64,000 nucleotides of DNA from Corynebacterium occultum (GCF_009734425.1 NZ_CP046455.1:3045187-3109186); one strand, 5' to 3'; positions 54,558 through 63,784 are shown, counted from the stretch's first letter. A program made the numbers and translations. The notes: a model not told the origin generated them from the sequence alone.

Positions 54558-55499
54558 ATGACAGAGGAAGCTACGGTCCACGACGTCGCCATCATCGGCT
54601 CCGGTCCCGCCGGTTACACCGCCGCCATCTACGCCGCCCGTGCCGAGCTCAAGCCCATCGTCTTCGAGGGTTATGAGTACGGCGGCTCCCTGATGAACAC
54701 CACCGATGTGGAGAACTTCCCGGGCTTCGCCCAGGGCATCATGGGACCGGAGCTCATGGCCGACATGCGTTCCCAGGCTGAGCGTTTCGGCGCCGACCTG
54801 CGCATGGAGATGGCCGAGAACGTGGACCTCAGCGGTGAGATCAAGCGCATCACCGCCGACGGCCAGGAATACCTCGCCCGCACCGTCATCCTCTCCACCG
54901 GTTCCGCCCCGCGCCAGCTCGGCATCGAAGGTGAGCAGACCCTCACCGGCCGGGGTGTCTCCACCTGCGCCACCTGCGACGGCTTCTTCTTCAAGGGCCA
55001 GCACATCGCCGTGGTCGGTGGCGGCGACTCCGCCATGGAGGAAGCGATCTTCCTGACCAAGTTCGCCGAGTCCGTCACCATCGTCCACCGCCGCGAAGGC
55101 TTCCGCGCCTCCGCCATCATGTTGGACCGCGCCAAGGCCAATGAGAAGATCCGCTTCCTGACCGACACCACCGTCAACCGGGTTCTCGGTGAAGGCAAGG
55201 TGGAGGGCCTGGAGATCTGCAACACCGTCACCGGTGAAGTCTCCACCCTGGATGTCACCGCCATGTTCGTCGCCATCGGCCACGACCCGCGTTCCACCTT
55301 CCTGCAGGGCCAGGTCGAACTCAACGAGAACGGCTATGTGCTGGTCGAAGAGCCCTCCACCCGCACCAACGTCTCCGGTGTCTTCGCCTGTGGTGACCTG
55401 GTTGATGATCACTACCAGCAGGCCATTACCGCCGCCGGTTCCGGCTGCCGCGCCGCCATCGACGCCGAGCACTACCTCGCCGCCCTCGGCGACAACTAA
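54558..55499 (+). CDS. trxB: Thioredoxin reductase
   Basis: The 313-residue low-molecular-weight enzyme passes electrons from NADPH through FAD to thioredoxin. It has the FAD site [19 protein letters not shown], the redox-active CATC in [11 protein letters not shown], the NADPH site [12 protein letters not shown], and [11 protein letters not shown]. The ATG at 54558 gives the family N terminus. It is followed by trxA 75 bp on. Confidence 0.96.
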   Translation: MTEEATVHDVAIIGSGPAGYTAAIYAARAELKPIVFEGYEYGGSLMNTTDVENFPGFAQGIMGPELMADMRSQAERFGADLRMEMAENVDLSGEIKRITADGQEYLARTVILSTGSAPRQLGIEGEQTLTGRGVSTCATCDGFFFKGQHIAVVGGGDSAMEEAIFLTKFAESVTIVHRREGFRASAIMLDRAKANEKIRFLTDTTVNRVLGEGKVEGLEICNTVTGEVSTLDVTAMFVAIGHDPRSTFLQGQVELNENGYVLVEEPSTRTNVSGVFACGDLVDDHYQQAITAAGSGCRAAIDAEHYLAALGDN

Positions 55500-55574
55500 G
55501 CTGAATGGATCAAACCAGGGGCCCCCAGGGGTCCGGGAACCATTCCGGCACCAGAACTTTGAGGAGTAAATCCA

Positions 55575-55898
55575 ATGAGCAATGTCATTGACGTCACCCA
55601 GGACACCTTCCGCTCCACCGTCATCGAGTCCGAGAAGCCGGTGCTCGTTGACTTCTGGGCGGAATGGTGCGGACCCTGCAAGAAGCTCAGCCCGATGATC
55701 GAGGAGATCGCCGCCGAGTTCGGTGATCAGATCACCGTCGCCAAAATTGACGTGGATTCTGAGCGCACCCTGGGAGCCATGTTCCAGATCATGTCGATCC
55801 CTTCGGTACTCGTTTTCAAGGACGGCGAAAAGGTCGATGAATTCGTCGGTCTCAAGCCCAAGTCCGAGATTGTCGCAATGCTGAAGGACCATCTCTAG
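55575..55898 (+). CDS. trxA: Thioredoxin
   Basis: The 107-residue protein is a standard thioredoxin with WCGPCK (W31 to K36), the cis-proline segment MSIPSVLVFKDGE and no signal peptide. It reduces cytoplasmic disulfides and is recycled by TrxB. GAGGAG precedes the ATG. In mycobacteria the equivalent gene is called trxC. Confidence 0.96.
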   Translation: MSNVIDVTQDTFRSTVIESEKPVLVDFWAEWCGPCKKLSPMIEEIAAEFGDQITVAKIDVDSERTLGAMFQIMSIPSVLVFKDGEKVDEFVGLKPKSEIVAMLKDHL

Positions 55899-55994
55899 CT
55901 GGTACGCTGACTCAGGAATTCAGCCTCCGGCAGCGGAGCCACCTGCTCCGGGGGATACATCAGCAGCATCTAGAGTTCTTATGGAAGGAGAGTC

Positions 55995-57176
55995 GTGGCA
56001 GACGTGCTCAGGGTCGGGGACCGCAGCGCCCGCGTTGCGGAAACCCGGACGACCCTTGCCCGCCTCGGTCTACTGCAGGGCTACGCCGGCGAAGTAGCGG
56101 GGCGGCAGACCGACAAGTTCAGCGACTCCGACATGAGCTTTGAACCTGAGCTGGCCGAAGTTCTCAAGGCCTTCCAACAGTCCCGCGGCATCATCCCCAC
56201 CGGTGAGATCAATGATGTCACCCTGCGGGAACTGCGCCACGCCTCCTATAAGCTCGGTGCCCGCGTCCTCTCCTTCGTCCCCGGCAACCAGATGATCGGC
56301 GATGATGTCGCCCAGCTGCAGGACCACCTCCAGGAGCTCGGCTTCTACTCCCACAAGGTTGACGGCCACTTCGGGGAAGCCACCTACCTGGCGACCCGCA
56401 ACTACCAGCTCAACTCCGGCCTGCAGGATGACGGGGTCTGCGGCCCGGGTACCGTCCGTGCCCTCGGGCTGCTCGGCCGTCGCATCACCGGCGGCTCCCC
56501 GCAGGCCATCCGGGAACGCGAACACGTCCGCAACGCCGGCCCCAAGCTCTCCGGCAAGCGCGTGGTCATCGACCCCGCCCTCGGCGGAGCCAACAAGGGC
56601 ATGATCGTCCGGGGCCCCTTCGGGCAGATCACCGAGGAGGAAATCCTCTGGGACCTGGCCACCCGGGTGGAGGGCCGCATGATCGCCGCCGGCATGGAGA
56701 CCATCATCTCCCGTCCCCGGATGGATGATCCCAGCCCGAAGAAGCGGGCCGAGATCGCCAACGCCTTCGGTGCTGATCTGATGATCAGCCTGAACTGCGA
56801 CCGCTACGAGAATGAGAAGGCCAATGGTGTGGCCTCCTTCTACTTCGGCAGCGACATCGGCAGCAGCTCACTGACCGGGGAAACCCTCAGCGGTTATATC
56901 GAGCGTGAAATCGCCGCCCGCACCAGCCTGATCAGCTGCGGCAACCATGCCCGCACCTGGGAGCTGCTGCGCCTGACCAAGATGCCCACCGTCGAGGTCA
57001 CCGCCGGTTACCTGAGCAACCCCGGTGATGTGATGGTGCTGGCCAGCCCGGAGGGCCGCGACGCCATCGCCGAGGCCATCATCGTCTCGGTGAAACGCCT
57101 CTACCTGATCGACCAGGATCAGCAGCCCACCGGCACCTACAAGTTCAGCGAACTGCTGCAGGCGGAACTGGGCTAG
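55995..57176 (+). CDS. cwlM: CwlM-like amidase-fold protein, probably catalytically inactive
   Basis: The 393-residue protein has no signal peptide. Two peptidoglycan-binding-like modules (about 5-80 and 98-160) precede an amidase_3 domain (about 188-375). Of the zinc ligands expected in that family, the first histidine (normally DPGHGG) is L196 in IDPALGG, and the second (normally SIHxN) is N267 in ISLNCD. The ligand glutamate (E214/E215) and catalytic-position E334 remain. This fits mycobacterial CwlM, a cytoplasmic regulator of peptidoglycan synthesis (it activates MurA) rather than a hydrolase. GTG start with GGAAGGAGAG upstream. Confidence 0.88.
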   Translation: MADVLRVGDRSARVAETRTTLARLGLLQGYAGEVAGRQTDKFSDSDMSFEPELAEVLKAFQQSRGIIPTGEINDVTLRELRHASYKLGARVLSFVPGNQMIGDDVAQLQDHLQELGFYSHKVDGHFGEATYLATRNYQLNSGLQDDGVCGPGTVRALGLLGRRITGGSPQAIREREHVRNAGPKLSGKRVVIDPALGGANKGMIVRGPFGQITEEEILWDLATRVEGRMIAAGMETIISRPRMDDPSPKKRAEIANAFGADLMISLNCDRYENEKANGVASFYFGSDIGSSSLTGETLSGYIEREIAARTSLISCGNHARTWELLRLTKMPTVEVTAGYLSNPGDVMVLASPEGRDAIAEAIIVSVKRLYLIDQDQQPTGTYKFSELLQAELG

Positions 57177-57192
57177 GAGCCGGGGCTGTACT

Positions 57193-57867
57193 TCAGCAGG
57201 CCCCGACCTTCTCCAGGTTCTCGGAGATCCCCAGCTTCGCCAACAGGTCCACCGGCGGTGGAATCTCCAGCCGCAGGCGGGGGATCACCGGATGCTCCCT
57301 GATGACCTGGAAACCGGCGGACTCCAACACGGAAAAGTTGATCAGACCGATATCCCCGGCCTTGGCCACAAGCTCGGCAAGCTGGGTGTCCATGGGCTGA
57401 TCCGGGTCCTCGATATAATCCTCCCGCAGCCCGAAAGCCTCCACGGCGGAGACATCCTTGGCCATCAGCTCCATGATCGCGGCGTCGATAAGCACCGCCT
57501 CCATGCCCTCCCCGGAACGGACCGCATCGATGAAGAGGGAGGTGATGATCTCCGCATCCTCGGACACCGGTCCGGAGGGCAGCTGCTCCGCCCCAGGGGC
57601 CTTGTCACGGCCGCAGTAGAGCACCGTGCCGAAGACACTTTCCAGGGCAGCCGGAGCCAGGGGGCTGGGGGCGGCGATACTGTAGCCGCAGCAGCCGTAC
57701 TCATGGGTGGTGGTGGCCAGCCAGGCTGATTTCTCGAAGAGCGGGTCACCGGAGGCGTGCACCGAGGTGGCGGTCGCCGCGTCACATTCCCAGAACACCG
57801 AACGAGCGGCACGGGGGTGCAGGAGACCCAGGTGCTGCTGGTTGATGGGGTAGAGACGGGCGCCCAT
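57193..57867 (-). CDS. Conserved protein between cwlM and parB (Rv3916c-like)
   Basis: The 224-residue soluble protein contains HPRAARSVFWECDAA, a CCGYS segment and a C-terminal GFQVIREHPVIPRLRLEIP. Its place between cwlM and parB matches the mycobacterial gene Rv3916c, sometimes described as acetyltransferase-like; I see no clear acetyl-CoA motif. It converges on cwlM and is followed upstream by parB. It contains a GTCGATAAGC copy that encodes VLIDAA with the rare codon CTT. Confidence 0.7.
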   Translation of the reverse strand: MGARLYPINQQHLGLLHPRAARSVFWECDAATATSVHASGDPLFEKSAWLATTTHEYGCCGYSIAAPSPLAPAALESVFGTVLYCGRDKAPGAEQLPSGPVSEDAEIITSLFIDAVRSGEGMEAVLIDAAIMELMAKDVSAVEAFGLREDYIEDPDQPMDTQLAELVAKAGDIGLINFSVLESAGFQVIREHPVIPRLRLEIPPPVDLLAKLGISENLEKVGAC

Positions 57868-57881
57868 CTGCGATTTCCCGG

Positions 57882-59165
57882 TCAGCGCTCGCGGTCGATC
57901 AGCGACATGATGCGCTCAAAATCATCACGGTCGCCGAACTCCACGACGATCTTGCCCTTACGCTTACCCATCATCACCGACACCCTGGTGTCCAGGCCAT
58001 CAGCGAGACGGTCCGCCGCCCGGGTGAGGAACTCCGGTTGCGGGGTGGGCTCCTTCTTTTTCTTCGCCTCCAGCTCATCACCCTGATTGAGCAGGGTGAC
58101 GGCTTCCTCGGTGGCACGCACCGACATTCCCTCGGCGATGATGCGCTCAGCCAGCTGATCGCGGGCGGCATCATCGGCCTTGAGACCAAGCAGAGCACGG
58201 GCATGACCGGCGGAAAGCACCCCGGCAGCCACCTTGCGCTGCACCGCGAGGGGCAGTCCCAGCAGGCGGATCATATTGGTGATCACCGGACGGGAACGTC
58301 CCAGACGCTGCGCCAATTCCGCCTGGGTGACATCGAACTCCTCCAGCAGCTGCTGGTAGGCGGCGGCCTCTTCCAGGGGGTTGAGTTGTACCCTGTGGAT
58401 ATTCTCCAGCAGCGCATCGCGCAGCATGGAGCCGTCCTCGGTCTCCCGCACGATCGCCGGAATGGCGTCCAACCCGGCAATCCGGGAAGCCCGCCAACGA
58501 CGCTCACCCATGATGAGTTCATAGCCACCGCTGGGCTTGGGGCGGACCACGATCGGCTGCATGAGGCCGAACTCGCGGATCGAGTGAACCAGCTCATCGA
58601 GGGGTTCCTCCTCGAAGACGCTCCTCGGCTGCTTCGGATTCGGGGTGATCTCATCGAGGGGGATCTCCCGGTAGGTGGCACCGATCTCTGCCGCACTGAC
58701 CGGAGCTTCGGGAGCCTCAGGGGTTTCGGGGGTTTCCGGAGCGTTGGGGGTTTCCGGAGCGTTGGGGATTTCCGGAGCGTCGGGGGTTTCCGGAGCTTCT
58801 TCTTCCTCCTTGCGGCGCTGGGCGTCATTTTCCGCAGCCGCCTGGGCAACCAGGGGAGAGACACCCCGGGGGTTACTGGCCAGCGGGATGCCGGTGGGGG
58901 CGCCCTCGGTGGCCTTGAAGGGGTTGACGGGGGAGCGGGGTGCCTCGGCGGCCTCCGACTCGTCCGGGGCGGCCTGGAATGCCTTGGCCACCCGGGCCTT
59001 CTCCACCTCTGCTTCCCGACGGTCGTGCTCACCCTTGGCGCCACGGGCACCGCCGAGGACGATGTCCGCAGCAGAGTCACCGAGCCGCGGTGCGCTGCTG
59101 GCGGCACTGGGGATCAGTGCGGCCAGGCCGCGACCAAGACCCCCCTTGCGTTTTTCCTGAGACAT
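57882..59165 (-). CDS. parB: Chromosome-partitioning protein ParB
   Basis: The 427-residue CTP-dependent clamp binds parS and spreads around it. It begins with the ParA-interacting [16 protein letters not shown] long low-complexity linker (about 60-158) contains repeated P-E-T/A-P units. The CTP-binding and CTPase region has QPIVVRP and [12 protein letters not shown], with [14 protein letters not shown] following, then the helix-turn-helix ([23 protein letters not shown]) and C-terminal dimer domain. Encoded 18 bp after parA. The linker is longer than in most ParB proteins. Confidence 0.96.
   Translation of the reverse strand: MSQEKRKGGLGRGLAALIPSAASSAPRLGDSAADIVLGGARGAKGEHDRREAEVEKARVAKAFQAAPDESEAAEAPRSPVNPFKATEGAPTGIPLASNPRGVSPLVAQAAAENDAQRRKEEEEAPETPDAPEIPNAPETPNAPETPETPEAPEAPVSAAEIGATYREIPLDEITPNPKQPRSVFEEEPLDELVHSIREFGLMQPIVVRPKPSGGYELIMGERRWRASRIAGLDAIPAIVRETEDGSMLRDALLENIHRVQLNPLEEAAAYQQLLEEFDVTQAELAQRLGRSRPVITNMIRLLGLPLAVQRKVAAGVLSAGHARALLGLKADDAARDQLAERIIAEGMSVRATEEAVTLLNQGDELEAKKKKEPTPQPEFLTRAADRLADGLDTRVSVMMGKRKGKIVVEFGDRDDFERIMSLIDRER
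58700..58800 (-). repeat. Tandem repeats encoding a Pro/Glu/Thr-rich linker in ParB
   Basis: Imperfect 12- to 24-bp units such as GGTTTCCGGAGC and GTTGGG recur and encode [16 protein letters not shown]. Repeat number could vary between strains without breaking the frame. Confidence 0.75.
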
Positions 59166-59183
59166 GATTCAGGTGCCTTTCTT

Positions 59184-60224
59184 TCAGTCCTCGTTGCTCT
59201 GCGATGATTCGGCGAGCTGGGCACCGGATCCTGAGTCAGAGGCCTGGGCACCCTCTGCTTCTTCCGCCTCCGCCTGACGGAGGGCTGCCTCGATTTCGAG
59301 GGCCGTCTCCGGGCTGACGCCGATGGCGCCGGTACCCGGTGCGGGCTGGTAGTCGCCGCGGGTGGCGAACTCCTGCGCTGCCGCCAGGTAGGCACCGGCA
59401 CCCCGGGATCCGGGATCGTACTGGATCACGGTCAGCCCATAGCCCGGAGCCTCAGAGACCTTGATCGAACGCGGGATGATGGTGTCCAGCACGACACCCC
59501 CGAAGTGCTCGCGAACCTCGGTGGCGACCTGCTCCGCCAGCTTGGTGCGGGCGTCGTACATGGTCAACAGGATGCCCGAGATGTGCAGCGAGGTATTCAG
59601 GTGCTCCCGGATCATGGTGATGTTGTTGAGCAGCTGACCCACACCCTCCAGGGCGTAGTACTCACACTGGATCGGGATGAGAACCTCATCGACCAGGGTC
59701 ATGGCGTTGATGGTCAGCAGGCCCAGGGAGGGCGGGCAGTCAATGATGACGTAATCGAAGCCGTACTTCTCCAGGAAGTCACCCCGGACCGAATCATAGA
59801 GCCGGTACTCACGACGCACCAGGCTGACCAGCTCGATCTCGGCGCCGGCCAGGTCGATGGTGGCCGGGATGCAGTAGAGGTTCTCCATCTCCGAGGACTG
59901 CTGCAGCGCCTCCTCCGGCGTGCACTCCCCGATGAGCATCTCATAGCTGGACAGCGTGCCGGCGCGGTGTTCCACACCGAGGGCGGTGGAGGCGTTGCCC
60001 TGGGGGTCCAGGTCAATGACCAGGACCTTCATTCCGTGTAGTGCCAGTCCCGCCGCCAGATTCACCGAGGAGGTGGTCTTGCCGACGCCGCCCTTCTGGT
60101 TTGCGATCGTGATCAGACGCGGAGAGTCCGGCTTCGGCAGTTTAAGGGAGTTAGGAGTGAGCACCTGCGCCGCCCGGCGGGCTGCCTCGGCGATCGGTGT
60201 GTCATCCCACTGCTGGTCATCCAT
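59184..60224 (-). CDS. parA: Chromosome-partitioning ATPase ParA
   Basis: The 346-residue deviant Walker ATPase binds DNA non-specifically and moves ParB-parS complexes. It has the P-loop ANQKGGVGKTTSSVNLA, Walker A' VLVIDLDPQGNAST and Walker B DYVIIDCPPSLG. A 70-residue acidic tail rich in A, E, S and G follows the ATPase core. The ATG at 60224 is preferred; the longer frame adds no conserved residues. Confidence 0.96.
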   Translation of the reverse strand: MDDQQWDDTPIAEAARRAAQVLTPNSLKLPKPDSPRLITIANQKGGVGKTTSSVNLAAGLALHGMKVLVIDLDPQGNASTALGVEHRAGTLSSYEMLIGECTPEEALQQSSEMENLYCIPATIDLAGAEIELVSLVRREYRLYDSVRGDFLEKYGFDYVIIDCPPSLGLLTINAMTLVDEVLIPIQCEYYALEGVGQLLNNITMIREHLNTSLHISGILLTMYDARTKLAEQVATEVREHFGGVVLDTIIPRSIKVSEAPGYGLTVIQYDPGSRGAGAYLAAAQEFATRGDYQPAPGTGAIGVSPETALEIEAALRQAEAEEAEGAQASDSGSGAQLAESSQSNED

Positions 60225-60442
60225 GGACGCTTTATGCCCCTCTTCCTGATGCTGAAACCGGTGCCTTCGGGCACTATATCCACAGTAGTGCGTATGGCGG
60301 GCTCCCACCATAAGCAATTGGCCCCGGGGAAGGGCCCATTTTCTCTGCCACTGTCATTGCCGCGCTCCAAGCGCGGGACTGTTCCGGGCCATCCGGTGAA
60401 ACATTCCGGCCCGGCCCCGATATCAAAGAGCCTAACCGACGA

Positions 60443-61108
60443 CTAGCGCACCCGGGGAATGCGGATCAGGGTGGTGGGTTCTGCCAGCAGCCCCTCACCG
60501 ACCCGGATGACCTCACTCGCGCCCCCGCCATAACGCTTGATCTCCTCGGCATCCCGCTCAATTTCCTCGGCGACCGAGGAACCTTTCATCGCGATCATGG
60601 AACCACCGATCCGGGCCAGGGGCAGGGACCAGCCGACGAGGCGACCCAGGGGGGCCACCGCACGGGAGGTGACGATGTCGACCTTGCCCAGCTCGGCGCG
60701 GACTGCCTTCTCCTCCGCACGACCACGGATCACGGTGACATTGTCCAGGCCAAGTTCGTCCTTGATCTCAGCCAGGTAGACCGAGCGCTTGAGCAGCGGC
60801 TCGATCAGGGTGATCTTCAGGTCCGGGCGGGCCAGCGCCAACGGGATGCCCGGCAGGCCGGCACCGGAACCGATATCAGCCACGGTCGCACCCTCAGGCA
60901 TGGCCTCGCCGATGACGGCGCAATTGAGGATATGACGGTCCCAGAGTCGCGGAACCTCACGGGGTCCGATGAAACCCCGCTCCGACCCGGTGGTGGCCAG
61001 GGAACGGTGATAGGCGATCGCCTGATCCAGCTTCTCACCGAAGATCTGTGCCGCAACTTCCGGAGTCTCGATCGCATCCGGTTGTTGGTCAGAATCGCTT
61101 GGTTTCAC
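60443..61108 (-). CDS. rsmG: 16S rRNA (guanine527-N7)-methyltransferase RsmG
   Basis: The 221-residue SAM enzyme has [19 protein letters not shown], motif [18 protein letters not shown], and [17 protein letters not shown], all typical of RsmG/GidB. The start is GTG at 61108, inside a parS site, with AAAGGGGAAGG at a normal distance upstream. Confidence 0.94.
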   Translation of the reverse strand: MKPSDSDQQPDAIETPEVAAQIFGEKLDQAIAYHRSLATTGSERGFIGPREVPRLWDRHILNCAVIGEAMPEGATVADIGSGAGLPGIPLALARPDLKITLIEPLLKRSVYLAEIKDELGLDNVTVIRGRAEEKAVRAELGKVDIVTSRAVAPLGRLVGWSLPLARIGGSMIAMKGSSVAEEIERDAEEIKRYGGGASEVIRVGEGLLAEPTTLIRIPRVR

Positions 61109-61116
61109 GTGAAACC
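61101..61116. other. parS site at the rsmG start codon
   Basis: GGTTTCACGTGAAACC is a perfect palindrome with 14 of 16 consensus bases; the rsmG GTG start lies in its centre. It is the parS nearest the rpmH-dnaA region. Confidence 0.88.
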
Positions 61117-61183
61117 TTCCCCTTTCATCTTGAGTGTCGTGTCGAACTATCCCCAGATTAGTTCACTGACCTTAAAACAAGAA

Positions 61184-61218
61184 CAACCGCCGCCTCCCTC
61201 ACGGGGAGACGACGGTTG
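61184..61218 (-). terminator. Terminator of the rpmH-yidC cluster
   Basis: CAACCGCCGCCTCCC pairs, with G-U pairs, with GGGAGACGACGGTTG. On the minus strand it is followed by TTCTTGTTTT. It separates yidC from rsmG. Confidence 0.75.
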
Positions 61219-61250
61219 GCAGCTTCTGCGGCGGGTGAAACCCAGGGGGT

Positions 61251-62204
61251 TTACTTCCGCTTCTTCTTGGGATTATTCGGCTTGATGCCGGGTTTCGGGG
61301 CGGAGGTCCGGGCGGCAGCCTTGCGGACCTCCTCCTCCGCTTCTTCCTCACGGTCCATCTTGTTGAAGATGTAGCGGGACTGGAAGAAGGTCCAGATGTT
61401 ATTGGCGACCATGTAGAAGAGCAGGCCCAGGTGCCAGAGGAAACCGGTGAAGAGGATGGTCAGGGGCATGACCCAGAGCATCATCTTGTTCATCATCTGC
61501 ATCTGGGACTGCATCATCTCACCCTGCGGAGCCTGCTGCTTGCCGGAGGCCAGTCGGGACTGCTGACGGGTGACGGAGATCTTGGCGTTGAAGTGCGTTG
61601 CCAGAGCGATGATCAGAATCAGCGGAGCCGCCACCAGGATGATGTCCATCCGGGCGAAGTCGACATTGGGGAATGCCGCGTACATGTCTTCCGGCATGGA
61701 GATATAGGCCGAGAGCGGGACCCCGAAGAAGGTCGCATCCATGAAGGACTGCACATCCTCCACAGAGAAGATGTAGTTCGGGGTGTTGTAGTTCTCCTCG
61801 ATCGACAGGCCCAACTGGCCGACACCTTCACCGGTGCGGTTGAAGGAACGCAGCACATGGAAGAGGCCGAAGAAGACCGGGATCTGGACCAGCACCGGGA
61901 TACAGCCGGCCAACGGGTTGACCCCCGCCTCCTTCTGGATCTTGCGGGACTCTTCCATCATCTTCTGCTGGTTGTTCTTGTACTTCTCACGAACAGCCTG
62001 CAGCTTGGGTGCCATCTCCTGCATCTTGCGGGAGGAACGCATCTGCTTGACCATCGGCCGCACCAGGAGGGTACGGACCGTGAAGGTCAGGAAGATGATC
62101 GACAGCACCCAGGTGATGCCGGCACCGGGATCCAACACAAAGCTGAAGACCTTGTGCCAGAACCACAGGATGGCCGAAATCGGCCAGTATACGAAGTTGA
62201 GCAC
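61251..62204 (-). CDS. yidC: Membrane protein insertase YidC
   Basis: The 317-residue protein has the Oxa1/YidC core of five membrane helices: FTVRTLLVRPMVKQM with the conserved groove arginine, the coiled cytoplasmic loop KYKNNQQKMMEESRKIQKEAG, NPLAGCIPVLVQIPVFFGLF, and the C-terminal MVANNIWTFFQSRYIF. The tail is basic (NNPKKKRK), suited for ribosome contact. No jag gene lies between it and rsmG, where one often occurs. Confidence 0.95.
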   Translation of the reverse strand: MLNFVYWPISAILWFWHKVFSFVLDPGAGITWVLSIIFLTFTVRTLLVRPMVKQMRSSRKMQEMAPKLQAVREKYKNNQQKMMEESRKIQKEAGVNPLAGCIPVLVQIPVFFGLFHVLRSFNRTGEGVGQLGLSIEENYNTPNYIFSVEDVQSFMDATFFGVPLSAYISMPEDMYAAFPNVDFARMDIILVAAPLILIIALATHFNAKISVTRQQSRLASGKQQAPQGEMMQSQMQMMNKMMLWVMPLTILFTGFLWHLGLLFYMVANNIWTFFQSRYIFNKMDREEEAEEEVRKAAARTSAPKPGIKPNNPKKKRK

Positions 62205-62260
62205 TCTAAGTCAGAACTCCTCGGTGGTTGATGAATGATGTGGCCGCGGGAATGCAGACC

Positions 62261-62554
62261 TCACCCGACGCCTCTTGCAGGCACCGGGTCATAGCCACCC
62301 GGATGCCAGGGTCCACACTTGGAAAGCCGCGCCAGCGTGAGCGATAACCCCTTGAAAGCTCCGTGACCGGAGAACGCCTCAAGTGCATATCGACTACAGC
62401 TCGGTTCGAAACGGCAGGTGGGCCCCATCTTAAGGGCCGAAATATAGTTTTGGTAGAAACGGACCGCAGAAAAAAAGACCCGTGCCAGGGGGCCCCGCGG
62501 GGCGGGAACTGCCCTCTCACCCGAATCCCACACGGGATCATCGGGGTGGCACAC
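62261..62554 (-). CDS. yidD: Membrane protein insertion efficiency factor YidD
   Basis: The 97-residue protein has the YidD pattern [35 protein letters not shown] core ([23 protein letters not shown]) and the [13 protein letters not shown] ending. The first ATG overlaps rnpA by 17 nt; a GTG at VWDSG would shorten the overlap and the exact start is unsure. Confidence 0.88.
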   Translation of the reverse strand: MCHPDDPVWDSGERAVPAPRGPLARVFFSAVRFYQNYISALKMGPTCRFEPSCSRYALEAFSGHGAFKGLSLTLARLSKCGPWHPGGYDPVPARGVG

Positions 62555-62906
62555 GGGTCTTCAACTTCTCCACCGTGCGACGCAGATCCCGTTCCAGTTC
62601 AGCCGAGGTGGCCTCAGCGGACCTGGGCAGAGCCCGGATCACCAGGTGGTGGTTCTTCGGCAGTTCCGGCGCCAGGGTGGCGCAGATATGCCGAAGCCGT
62701 CGAGCGGTGCGGTGGCGGACCACCGCATTCCCGACGGCTTTGGAAATGATCAGACCGAAGCGGGGTCCGCCGATGATGACGGGCTCCGCTTCGGCCGAAG
62801 CCTCCCAGAGATGAACAACAAGGGTACGACTGCCGGCACGTTGCCCACGCTTGATCGTCCGATCGAACTGGACCGGAGACGTGAACTTATATTGCCGGGG
62901 AAGCAC
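62538..62906 (-). CDS. rnpA: Ribonuclease P protein component
   Basis: The 122-residue basic protein pairs with the RNase P RNA in tRNA 5' maturation. It has [28 protein letters not shown], the conserved RNR-like region. The GTG start is used. It lies 28 bp after rpmH and overlaps yidD. Confidence 0.93.
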   Translation of the reverse strand: MLPRQYKFTSPVQFDRTIKRGQRAGSRTLVVHLWEASAEAEPVIIGGPRFGLIISKAVGNAVVRHRTARRLRHICATLAPELPKNHHLVIRALPRSAEATSAELERDLRRTVEKLKTRVPPR

Positions 62907-62934
62907 CTTTCAGACCTGGGGAGAAGGCGCTTAA

Positions 62935-63078
62935 TTAAGCGGTCAGCTTCTCGCGGCCCTTACGACGACGTGCGGACACGATTGCGCGTCCGGCGCGGGT
63001 ACGCATACGGGTACGGAAACCATGCACACGTGCACGGCGACGGTTATTCGGCTGGAATGTCCGCTTGCCCTTTGCCAC
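62935..63078 (-). CDS. rpmH: 50S ribosomal protein L34
   Basis: The 47-residue basic protein ([20 protein letters not shown] to [16 protein letters not shown]) is complete. GTG at 63078 with AGGAG upstream is chosen over longer frames. It starts the rpmH-rnpA-yidD-yidC cluster that runs away from dnaA. Confidence 0.95.
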   Translation of the reverse strand: MAKGKRTFQPNNRRRARVHGFRTRMRTRAGRAIVSARRRKGREKLTA

Positions 63079-63631
63079 GGTAATTCTCCTAAAAGTATGT
63101 GTGGTGACCGCTTCAGAGGTGGTGCGGGATTGCACCTCAAACCTCTGCCGGGTGGGTCACCCAAAAATTGGATGTTATTTGCTGAGATACGGCGACCACG
63201 ACCCAGTGGTGGATCAGGCTGCCATGCGCAGTTCCGCACAGACTCGCTGGGAACATCCCGGGGGATATCCCATGGCCCGGCTTCAGTGCCGGCACTGCTC
63301 TCAAAGCACACAAACCGGAAAGCTTGCACCCTCGGTGGTGTGACAGACCATCACAGACTACGTGACTTTCGGGGGCCAGAACAAATCGACGCGCCTCACA
63401 TTTCGAGAGCGAGCAACGGGGGCCCCTGAAATTACAAAACTGTCATTTTCAACAGGTCACGCCCGGTTTTGCGGTGCCAGCTGCAGCCGAGCCGAGGCCC
63501 GGACGTGAATTCCGGAGGCGGAAGAAGTTACTTAAGGGCTCGAAACCTTTCGTTCACCTAGACATTCCCGCAGATCGGGGAGTAACAATGGAGACAAAGT
63601 CCACAATTCACAGGCTGTGATTTTGCCGCTC
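63079..63631. other. Intergenic region between rpmH and the DnaA boxes
   Basis: No gene is supported. It should contain the rpmH promoter near its left end and an AT-rich patch at about 63427-63456 in otherwise GC-rich DNA. Short open frames here lack coding bias. Confidence 0.5.
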
Positions 63632-63784
63632 TGTGGATAACTTTGGATAACCGGGTGAGATTTCCAACACAGCACAGCATAACTGCAGGTCAAAAGGTTG
63701 AAACTCCCGCTTCACGTTATCCACAGCCGATGCGCTAAGCTGTGGACAAGCATCCACAGCAGAGTTATCCACAGGTGTGGATAA
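63632..63784. other. DnaA-box cluster upstream of dnaA (origin/autoregulatory region)
   Basis: Four perfect DnaA boxes: TGTGGATAA at 63632-63640 and 63776-63784, and TTATCCACA at 63717-63725 and 63765-63773. Near-matches lie at 63642-63650, 63741-63749 and 63750-63758. In related genera such clusters flank dnaA on both sides, and the replication origin itself is often placed between dnaA and dnaN, so this may be the dnaA promoter control region or part of oriC. Confidence 0.85.

Noticed and set aside
60390..60410. Additional parS-like sequence near 60.4 kb (GGTGAAACATTCC)
   Set aside because: Only one half-site matches; the palindrome is missing.
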